A stretch of 6,040 nucleotides of DNA from positions 1-6,040 of the forward strand of contig DJFQ01000202.1 of assembly GCA_002432095.1 (NCBI GenBank). The letters are read 5' to 3'. The position numbers and the translations under genes are program-made. The notes beneath the pieces were generated by a model that saw nothing but the letters and a program-made list of their open reading frames with translations, did no database searches and was not told where the DNA came from. Source of the stretch: Marinagarivorans sp. UBA5868. Its GTDB lineage: Bacteria; Pseudomonadota; Gammaproteobacteria; Pseudomonadales; Cellvibrionaceae. Each line of letters starts with the position of its first letter. The stretch's first letter is position 1. Below, piece by piece: positions 1-6,040 of the stretch.

Positions 1-1099
1 AGAGGGTGAGCAATCCATTCTTCAATGCCGGGAAATCAAGCCGTTCTGGCACTGTCTGGAATTGTTGAGCGAGAGTTTTTTCCAACACCCACTGGAACAC
101 CGGCAAGCCGCGCTTTTCGATCTGCTGACCACGCCTTCCGGCAAGATTCCCCATGCGATTTTGCGGCGCATTGCGGCCACCTGGGTGCAGCAATTAACAC
201 CCGGCTCTGCTGACAAAACCTTGCTTAAAGCACTACCACCGGAATTGACGCCGTTTCAGCGCCGCAGTCTTCAACAACTCGCCGACGCTCTCGCGGGACT
301 TAGTAAATCCGCAAATTGTGCGAACGCTCTGCTGAACTATGCGCGAACCCTGGATTATCAGCAGCGTTTGTTGGACAGCGCCCTCAACCCCACTCGCGGC
401 CAGGAACAAGCTGCGACCGTGGACGCATTTCTCCGCTTCCTTTTGCATCTGCGGATTCCGAAGGCGAGTGATGTGTTGGTGTTTCTCAATCAAGTGCAAA
501 CCCGGCAGCAACAGCAAAGCGCCGGTGCTGATGCCGTGACCTTGACGACTGTTCACCGAGCCAAGGGGCTGGAGTGGCCGGTGGTATTTTTGCCAAACCT
601 TGCAGAAGGACACATGCCATATTTAAGTGGCAGAGAAGAAGAGCCACTGCGCGCATTGGAGAGCGAACGGAGGCTGTTGTATGTAGCCCTAACACGGGCA
701 CAAAAGCAGCTGTTTATCACTCTGCCCGATACCAACGCAGACCCATCCGCCCGTTGCAGTCGCTTTGTTGCGGAGATGAATATCGAATTGAGCTGCGCCG
801 TGGGCCGCGCCATTTCCGCAGGTGTCGGCAAAATTACCTTGCCGACCGCGCCCGGCGAAACCGTGCAGCGCTATTTAGCGGCGCTCGGCAATCCATTGGA
901 ATTGGACGTCGTGGAGGCGAATTTACCCGTTGCTAGTGCCGCTTCATGGCGCGCAGGACAAAGAGTGCGGCACAGCATCCTAGGTGAGGGGGAGATACAA
1001 GCACAAGACGCCAGTCGCCTGCATATACGTTTCGCCGACGGCAAAGTCAGGGTATTTGCCAGCGATCTCGCCGCACCTCATCTGACGTTGGCGATCTGA
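1..1099 (+). CDS. UvrD/Rep-family ATP-dependent DNA helicase, C-terminal part (5' end outside window)
   Basis: This is the C-terminal half of a superfamily 1A DNA helicase, which unwinds DNA 3'-5' with ATP in repair or replication restart. The frame is open from base 2 to the left edge, so the gene starts outside; the TTG at 62 is internal. The fragment is about 365 residues where family members usually have 650-750, so the Walker A and DExx motifs are missing. Visible are motif V (TVHRAKGLEWPVVFLP, bases about 548-595) and motif VI (ERRLLYVALTRAQKQL, about 665-712), whose arginine should contact the ATP gamma-phosphate. The last 45 residues (GQRVRHSILGEGEI onward, from about 953) match the Tudor/SH3-like tail of UvrD and PcrA, which in those proteins binds RNA polymerase. 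The motif has HRAKGLEW where housekeeping UvrD usually has HSAKGLEF, so this may be a paralogue rather than UvrD itself. The stop is TGA at 1097-1099, facing the antiporter gene. Family call is firm; exact orthology is not. Confidence 0.93.
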   Translation, partial: EGEQSILQCREIKPFWHCLELLSESFFQHPLEHRQAALFDLLTTPSGKIPHAILRRIAATWVQQLTPGSADKTLLKALPPELTPFQRRSLQQLADALAGLSKSANCANALLNYARTLDYQQRLLDSALNPTRGQEQAATVDAFLRFLLHLRIPKASDVLVFLNQVQTRQQQQSAGADAVTLTTVHRAKGLEWPVVFLPNLAEGHMPYLSGREEEPLRALESERRLLYVALTRAQKQLFITLPDTNADPSARCSRFVAEMNIELSCAVGRAISAGVGKITLPTAPGETVQRYLAALGNPLELDVVEANLPVASAASWRAGQRVRHSILGEGEIQAQDASRLHIRFADGKVRVFASDLAAPHLTLAI

Positions 1100-1119
1100 C
1101 TTTGGCGGGCAAACGTGCA

Positions 1120-2811
1120 TCAAATCGCTTTGCCGTACCTTTGCAATACATGGCAAGCCATGTTTTCGGCCATTTCATACTCGCTGTAAAAGACCTTGCC
1201 CTCCACCAGCTTTTCCAACATGGCTGCCTCTTCTTTGTTGACGGAACACACCAGAATTTCAATCTTTGAATTAAGCGCCCGCGCGGTCTCCACCATATGT
1301 TGCAAACCCAAAGCGCCCGGAGCGGCAATTACCAGCATACTGGCCCGTGCGATGTGCGCTTGCACCAGCACTGCAGGGCTCGCTGCATCACCGTAAACCA
1401 CCGCCATGCCCTTACGTCGCAACCGCTCCACCAATTCGCGATTGTGATCGGCTACCACATGCGGGATTCCAGCATCGATCAAAGCACCACTGATCGCCTG
1501 GCCCACTCGCCCATAGCCCACTACCACCACCTGACCGGAGAGGTATTTGTCCTCTGTGCTCAGCGGCAGCTCAGCTAGTGGATCATCCATATGCTCCAAG
1601 TGACGCGCAGTAGCAGAGTGGCGCTGCAGCCAGTCCGTGACCGGTTGCGCCAGGCGGAACATCAGGGGATTGAGTGCGATGGAAATCAATGCGCCCGCCA
1701 GAATCAAGTTCTGTCCTTCGACCGGCAACATGCCCAGCGTCACTCCCAGGCCGACGAGGATGAAGGAGAATTCACCGATCTGCGCCAAACTCGCCGCCAC
1801 TATCAGGGCTACCCCCAGGCGGTAGCGGAACATCAACACCAACGCCGCAGCGGCAATCGACTTGCCAACCAGAATAATGGCCAACACAGCCAGCACATAA
1901 AGTGGTTTATCGAGAATCACCATTGGGTCGAACAACATGCCCACGGAAACAAAGAACAACACTGCAAATGCCTCCTGCAACGGCAGTGATTCCGTGGCGG
2001 CGCGGTGACTGAATTCGGATTCGCGCATCACCATGCCCGCAATGAAGGCGCCGAGGGCGAAAGACACACCGAACAAATGCGCAGCGGCGAAGGCGATGCT
2101 GACCGCCGCAGCGATCACGCACAGGGTGAACAACTCCCGCGAGTTGGTGCGCGCCACCTGCCAGAGAATTTTGGGAAAAACCCTCCGCCCCAGTGCCAAC
2201 ATCAACGCGACAAACGCCGACACTTTCACCAGGGTAATCAGCAGCACCAGCGCGAGATTGCTCTGCGCTCCGGTCTCGCTCGGCGCCAGCCATTGTGCGA
2301 TCGGAGGCAGCAACACCAGCACTACCACCATCACCAGATCCTCAACCACCAGCCATCCCACGGCAATGCGACCGCCAATGGATGTCAGCGCGCCGCGACT
2401 CTGCAGCGCGCGCAGCAATACCACGGTACTGGCCACCGATAGGGATAAACCGAAAACCAGCGCCGCGCCGAACGTCCAGTCCCACAAATGCGCGACCAGC
2501 ATGCCCAGCCCGGTGGCGACAGCAATCTGCAGTATGGCTCCCGGTATCGCAATCTTGCGCACCCGCAGCAGGTCATCCAGAGAAAAATGCAGGCCGACAC
2601 CAAACATCAACAGCATCACGCCAATTTCCGCCAACTGCATGGCGATGTTGACGTCGGCAACAAAACCCGGGGTGTAAGGGCCGATGACGATTCCGGCCAA
2701 CAAATAGCCCACCAGAGCCGGCAGTTTTAGCCTTGCGGCCAGCACACCCAAAACAAGCGCCATTCCCAACGCCAGCGCGATCGTAGAGATCAATGGTGTG
2801 CCGTGTTCCAT
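1120..2811 (-). CDS. ybaL: YbaL-like Kef-family monovalent cation:proton antiporter with RCK_N domain
   Basis: This is an inner-membrane CPA2-family antiporter that should exchange K+ or Na+ for H+. The 563 residues are close to the 558 of E. coli YbaL, and alignable stretches from memory include LVGYLLAG, GPYTPGFVAD, LMFGVGLHFSL, IAIPGAI.QIAVAT, ASTVVLLRAL, RELFTL, VSFALGAF.AGMV and AQIGEF.FIL. Residues about 8-390 form a series of hydrophobic segments (12 or so TM helices), with the conserved acidic pair E157-D158 in VVEDLVM. A charged linker (about 395-424) leads to a cytoplasmic Rossmann RCK_N/TrkA_N domain at about 426-545, with GYGRVG at 432-437 and D455 at the end of the second strand, as expected for NAD(H) or nucleotide binding. 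No RCK_C domain follows, as in YbaL. The start is ATG at 2811, preceded by AAGGAG five bases away. The gene lies 131 bp downstream of ahpA on the same strand. The ion and its gating ligand cannot be read from sequence; the symbol is by similarity. Confidence 0.93.
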   Translation of the reverse strand: MEHGTPLISTIALALGMALVLGVLAARLKLPALVGYLLAGIVIGPYTPGFVADVNIAMQLAEIGVMLLMFGVGLHFSLDDLLRVRKIAIPGAILQIAVATGLGMLVAHLWDWTFGAALVFGLSLSVASTVVLLRALQSRGALTSIGGRIAVGWLVVEDLVMVVVLVLLPPIAQWLAPSETGAQSNLALVLLITLVKVSAFVALMLALGRRVFPKILWQVARTNSRELFTLCVIAAAVSIAFAAAHLFGVSFALGAFIAGMVMRESEFSHRAATESLPLQEAFAVLFFVSVGMLFDPMVILDKPLYVLAVLAIILVGKSIAAAALVLMFRYRLGVALIVAASLAQIGEFSFILVGLGVTLGMLPVEGQNLILAGALISIALNPLMFRLAQPVTDWLQRHSATARHLEHMDDPLAELPLSTEDKYLSGQVVVVGYGRVGQAISGALIDAGIPHVVADHNRELVERLRRKGMAVVYGDAASPAVLVQAHIARASMLVIAAPGALGLQHMVETARALNSKIEILVCSVNKEEAAMLEKLVEGKVFYSEYEMAENMACHVLQRYGKAI

Positions 2812-2816
2812 CGCCG

Positions 2817-2822
2817 CTCCTT
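2817..2822 (-). promoter_or_regulatory. Shine-Dalgarno of the antiporter gene
   Basis: Read on the minus strand this is AAGGAG, five bases before the ATG at 2811. It is the strongest ribosome binding site in the window and settles the antiporter start. Confidence 0.85.
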
Positions 2823-2863
2823 AACAGATAAACAAAAGGCCACAAGACCCAGATGGATCGCTC

Positions 2864-2893
2864 ATCGTACCAGTGAGATTGAGAAGGTGCCCA
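2864..2893 (-). promoter_or_regulatory. Candidate sigma-70 promoter for the antiporter gene
   Basis: On the minus strand TACGAT (2869-2864) is preceded by TGG, giving an extended -10 of the form TGnTAnnnT. An 18-bp spacer separates it from TGGGCA (2893-2888), which matches TTGACA at four of six positions. Transcription would start near 2857, leaving a leader of about 45 bases before the ATG at 2811. The match is by eye and the -35 is weak, but it would let the antiporter be expressed independently of ahpA. Confidence 0.4.
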
Positions 2894-2942
2894 GCGGAAG
2901 AAAAAATTTAGAGAGGGCAAATTGGACTTAACGACGCGTCTC

Positions 2943-4103
2943 TCACGTCGTCAGTAATTGCTCCTGCTGGCGCTCCAGCAATGAAGAAAAAGGCGGTTTG
3001 AAGCCCGCCAGGCTGACCCGGTCGTCATCCACAGGAAGAGTATCCACCCGCGCTTGCAGGAGGGGGTCGAGCAAAGCAGTCTGAATAAAGATGCCGCTAT
3101 CCGATACTGCGAGTTTGACATCGAATTCCGGGTGGCAAACTTCTGCGACGACCTGAAAGCGGATGCGCTGGTGGCGGTTGAGTTCATAAATCAAGTGGGC
3201 ACTACAGACGGCGCGGAAGGCCGCCTCGGAAGCACTTTCGCTACTGGTAAAACGGATGCAATAAATCCCCGCTTTGGTGGGCGCACCAACTCGCACACCG
3301 CCGTAAAGCGCCAGCACATCGTCCAAGGCACTGTCGAACCGCTGCACCAGCTCCGCAAACATTTCACCGTTAAGCTGCTGCTCAAGACGCTGACGATTGG
3401 GGATGGCGAGCACAAGATCGCTATGACGCAATACGGTTTCGACCGGCTCATCCTCCCATTCGTTGGTGGCCGACATGTCGGCATCTTCAGGCACAGCTTG
3501 CCAATCGTCCGCCGCATCCTTCTTGAGGTCATAATCGTCACAATCCGGGCGATTTTCTGCGCGGCGCGGCAGCGATACTTGACGCAATTCCCACGCCTCC
3601 CCGCGAGTGTCATATAGAGCGAGAGCCACCATCAATAAAAGGAGCAGCGCGGTGCCCGCAAGCGCCCAGCGCACCGCTGACTCCCCCGGAAATTCTGAAT
3701 TCAAGGTGATGGTGACATGGCCCGCGATGCTGTCATGAAGAGGGATGGGTGCGGAAAACACCTGGGTAAGCACTCCAACCTGTGGCTGTCCCGCCTGAAC
3801 CAGCAGCGTTTGTTCAAGATCGTGTACCGCAGCCATCAATACCCGTGGCTGCGCCTGCACTTCTTGCATCACCGCGTGCATGCTCACCAAGTCGTGACTG
3901 ATTGACGCATCCACCACATCCTTGGCCGCCAATTGCGCCAGCGCGCTGCCGAACTCCTGCAGCAACTCGCGATTTTTCTGCTGGCCGCGTTCGCCGAGCA
4001 CAAACGCCGTCAACAGCAAACCGAGCAAAGCACCTACGCTAAGGAAAAACACTGGCGGCAGGCGGCGCCAATGAACAAGAGGCAGAGAGATTTGTTTGAG
4101 CAT
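2943..4103 (-). CDS. ahpA: AhpA/YtjB (SMP_2)-family bitopic membrane protein with large cytoplasmic domain
   Basis: This is a 386-residue inner-membrane protein divergent from serB, the position held by ytjB (smp) in E. coli and by ahpA in pseudomonads. The family is annotated as haemolysin-regulation or SMP_2 proteins; its molecular role is not established. It has a basic N-terminus (HWRRLPP), TM1 at about 16-37, a periplasmic, largely helical region at about 38-144, TM2 at about 146-164, an acidic low-complexity linker at about 183-222 (for example DCDDYDLKKDAADD), and a folded C-terminal domain at about 225-375. Topology resembles a two-TM sensor, but there is no HAMP, kinase or GGDEF motif. 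The C-terminal domain recalls a class III cyclase fold without catalytic aspartates. The ATG at 4103 is the furthest possible start, since an in-frame TAG lies two codons upstream; no clear Shine-Dalgarno precedes it. The family call rests mainly on architecture and divergence from serB. Confidence 0.8.
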   Translation of the reverse strand: MLKQISLPLVHWRRLPPVFFLSVGALLGLLLTAFVLGERGQQKNRELLQEFGSALAQLAAKDVVDASISHDLVSMHAVMQEVQAQPRVLMAAVHDLEQTLLVQAGQPQVGVLTQVFSAPIPLHDSIAGHVTITLNSEFPGESAVRWALAGTALLLLLMVALALYDTRGEAWELRQVSLPRRAENRPDCDDYDLKKDAADDWQAVPEDADMSATNEWEDEPVETVLRHSDLVLAIPNRQRLEQQLNGEMFAELVQRFDSALDDVLALYGGVRVGAPTKAGIYCIRFTSSESASEAAFRAVCSAHLIYELNRHQRIRFQVVAEVCHPEFDVKLAVSDSGIFIQTALLDPLLQARVDTLPVDDDRVSLAGFKPPFSSLLERQQEQLLTT

Positions 4104-4147
4104 GGACTAGTCGCTATTTGTGGTACCGGAATCCACCGCCAACCCTT

Positions 4148-4210
4148 GGTCCGTGTACTGAAAACGGCGGTCCGTGTGCGGAAAATGGCGGCTAGTGTAC
4201 CCGAATCCCC
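4148..4210. repeat. Three tandem 21-bp direct repeat units
   Basis: Units lie at 4148-4168, 4169-4189 and 4190-4210. The first two agree at 18 of 21 positions, both starting GGTCCGTGT and containing GAAAA followed by a GGC end. The third is degenerate, with 12 of 21 positions shared with the first, but keeps GTGTAC in exact 21-bp register. A further related block at 4122-4137 (GGTACCGGAATCCACC) matches 4196-4211 (TGTACCCGAATCCCCC) at 13 of 16. A 21-bp period is two helical turns, so one protein could bind each unit on the same DNA face. Clusters of repeats of about 20 bp are also typical of IS21-family termini. Which applies cannot be settled from this window. Confidence 0.75.
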
Positions 4211-4299
4211 CATCAGCGGGCAGCAATGCGGCGGATCGCAGGTCAGCTAATGCGAATGTTCACGCGGTGGGCGCGGCAGCAATCCCCCAAGGGCTTCTG

Positions 4300-4305
4300 T
4301 ATAAT
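4300..4305 (+). promoter_or_regulatory. serB promoter -10 box (TATAAT)
   Basis: A perfect TATAAT lies 33 bases before the serB start. No good -35 is found 16-18 bp upstream (sequences such as CAGCAA at 4277-4282), which suggests an activator-assisted or weak core promoter. Transcription from about 4312 would leave a leader of only about 26 bases. Confidence 0.55.
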
Positions 4306-4337
4306 GCCGCCTCCATTTTCCTGGCCGATGTGTTCCT

Positions 4338-5558
<1,221 letters not shown>

Positions 5559-5565
5559 CGCCCTC

Positions 5566-5600
5566 CCGAGCACTCGGCTTCCCTCCAAAGGGATTCCGAG
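5566..5600 (+). other. Imperfect hairpin in the spacer after serB
   Basis: CTCGG (5573-5577) pairs with CCGAG (5596-5600), and TCCCT (5580-5584) with AGGGA (5589-5593) around a CCAA loop, with a two-by-two mismatch between the stems. A second CCGAG at 5566-5570 could compete for the same CTCGG, but with only a two-base loop. No T-run follows, so it is not a typical intrinsic terminator and probably does not stop transcription into the next gene. It could be an RNA processing or stability element, or chance. Confidence 0.35.
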
Positions 5601-5636
5601 CTAAGGTTATGGGTCGCGCCAAATATCCGGATCGCT

Positions 5637-5948
5637 ATGAAACCCCTACCCACCAAAGCTGAGATGCGTGCAGAACTGGAGCGGCAAATCCAGGATTATC
5701 TGCAAACTGGCGGAGTGGTTCAGGCCGTGCCTCGGGGAACAAGTGGCCATTTGGACAACCGAAATCTATTTGGCAATCTCGGGCAAAATCCACCTCGCCA
5801 AGAACGCACTCCCGTGGACGATGTGGTCCACGCACTGGAAGCGCGCAAACACCCCCACAGCAACATCAAAAAAAACAAACGCCCACGCAAAAAGTTGCTC
5901 ACCGACGATTTCGGCGAGCCTCTGCGCTGGATTTGGGTTGAGGATTAA
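5637..5948 (+). CDS. Small basic conserved-looking protein of unknown function
   Basis: I do not recognise this 103-residue protein as a named family. Residues about 6-30 form an amphipathic helix ending in a double glycine and a short strand (RQIQDYLQTGGVVQAVPRG). This helix-GG-strand pattern is seen in several small gammaproteobacterial proteins and loosely resembles the end of the RNA-polymerase-binding protein SutA; the likeness is too weak for a call. A polar middle is followed by a strongly basic segment (about 70-86, HPHSNIKKNKRPRKK) and an acidic/aromatic tail (DDFGEPLRWIWVED). There is no signal peptide or membrane segment, so it is probably cytoplasmic and may bind nucleic acid. The start is ATG at 5637, with at best a weak GGA ahead of it. 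It lies 78 bp after serB and 2 bp before the EVE gene. The ordered, non-shadow composition and the fit between neighbours support it being real. Confidence 0.75.
   Translation: MKPLPTKAEMRAELERQIQDYLQTGGVVQAVPRGTSGHLDNRNLFGNLGQNPPRQERTPVDDVVHALEARKHPHSNIKKNKRPRKKLLTDDFGEPLRWIWVED
5940..5944 (+). promoter_or_regulatory. Shine-Dalgarno of the EVE-domain gene
   Basis: GAGGA lies six bases before the GTG at 5951 and within the last codons of the preceding gene, which supports both the GTG start and translational coupling. Confidence 0.7.
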
Positions 5949-5950
5949 TT

Positions 5951-6040
5951 GTGAAAAACCATTGGCTGTTCAAAACCGAACCTCACGTTTTCAGCATCGA
6001 AAATCTGGAGAACTCCGCGGACAAGATCACCCGCTGGGAC
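5951..6040 (+). CDS. EVE-domain (PUA-like) protein, N-terminal 30 residues (3' end outside window)
   Basis: Only the first 30 residues are in the window. NHWLFKTEPHVFSIENL followed by a spaced TRWD fits the EVE-domain opening, which typically reads YWL.KSEP..FSI.DL and then WDGVRNYQARN. EVE domains belong to the PUA superfamily and are thought to bind modified bases in RNA or DNA; full proteins are usually about 150-160 residues. The start is GTG at 5951, two bases after the stop of the preceding small gene and with a good GAGGA site, so the two are very likely one transcript. The domain call rests on the opening motif alone, but that motif is distinctive. Confidence 0.85.
   Translation, partial: MKNHWLFKTEPHVFSIENLENSADKITRWD

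Larger units (their letters stand above)
2812..2942. other. Intergenic spacer between ahpA and the antiporter gene
   Basis: The 131 bp separate two same-strand genes. Apart from the candidate promoter and Shine-Dalgarno there is a run of six T residues on the minus strand near 2901-2906, but no convincing GC-rich stem precedes it, so I do not call an intrinsic terminator. Read-through from ahpA into the antiporter gene is therefore possible. Confidence 0.6.
4104..4337. promoter_or_regulatory. Divergent ahpA/serB intergenic region
   Basis: This 234-bp region must carry promoters for both divergent genes. It contains a phased repeat cluster in the ahpA-proximal half (about 4122-4211) and a consensus -10 for serB at 4300-4305. 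For ahpA I see only weak -10-like candidates on the minus strand within or next to the repeats, none with a good -35, so I do not place its promoter. No protein-coding sequence of its own is convincing here. Confidence 0.6.

Noticed and set aside
2033..2677. Long plus-strand ORFs (214 and 145 residues) antisense to the antiporter
   Set aside because: They are rich in Ala, Arg, Gln, His, Thr and Ser, with no motif, and lie wholly inside a clearly real minus-strand gene with a good family match. They are shadows.
2897..2930. T-run on the minus strand after ahpA as an intrinsic terminator
   Set aside because: Only a weak AT-rich self-complementarity precedes it; there is no GC-rich stem.
3054..3617. 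187-residue plus-strand ORF antisense to ahpA
   Set aside because: It has no recognisable domain and lies inside the ahpA coding frame, whose hydrophobic segments and domain order are coherent.
4148..4210. Repeat cluster as a CRISPR array
   Set aside because: Units are contiguous without spacers, only 21 bp long and degenerate, and no cas genes are present.
3933..4250. 105-residue plus-strand ORF across the 5' end of ahpA and the repeat cluster
   Set aside because: It starts inside ahpA in antisense, is Gln/Arg-rich with no motif, and its end is made of the 21-bp repeats (21 is a multiple of three, which keeps the frame open).
5609..5662. 17-codon ORF (starting MGRAKYPDRY) overlapping the start of the small gene in another frame, as a possible leader peptide
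   Set aside because: The AAGG before it is only two bases from its ATG, and the peptide shows no attenuator-like codon run. It is more likely chance.

Overview
The window is ordinary chromosomal DNA from a gammaproteobacterium, most likely of the Pseudomonas/Cellvibrio/Teredinibacter side of the class. The evidence is a SerB with two N-terminal ACT domains (the Pseudomonas-type architecture, not the shorter E. coli type), an AhpA/YtjB-family membrane protein divergent from serB (a classic gammaproteobacterial pair), and a YbaL-type Kef antiporter. The placement is inferred from remembered family features; no search was run.

Layout, left to right. Bases 1-1099 (+) hold the C-terminal half of a UvrD/Rep-family superfamily 1 DNA helicase, cut off by the left edge. 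It converges, with only 20 bp between stops, on a complete 563-residue YbaL-like cation:proton antiporter with an RCK_N domain (2811-1120, -). A 131-bp gap holds a plausible antiporter promoter and a strong Shine-Dalgarno. Next comes the ahpA-like gene (4103-2943, -), a two-TM membrane protein whose large cytoplasmic part looks to me like a degenerate class III cyclase fold. The 234-bp divergent region (4104-4337) carries a cluster of 21-bp-phased direct repeats and a perfect TATAAT box for serB. serB (4338-5558, +) encodes phosphoserine phosphatase with every catalytic residue present. After a 78-bp spacer with an imperfect hairpin come a small basic protein of unknown function (5637-5948, +) and, 2 bp later, the start of an EVE-domain (PUA-like) protein that runs off the right edge (5951-6040, +).

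The genes do not form one pathway: DNA helicase, ion antiport, membrane sensor-like protein, serine biosynthesis, and an unknown/EVE pair. The two real operon-like links are the divergent ahpA/serB pair and the tightly coupled small-protein/EVE pair, which may be co-transcribed from serB.

I see no phage, CRISPR, toxin-antitoxin or intact transposon genes. The points most worth a second look are the 21-bp repeat cluster (possible relic of an IS21-type end, or an operator array) and the cyclase-like, apparently catalytically dead C-terminal domain of AhpA.
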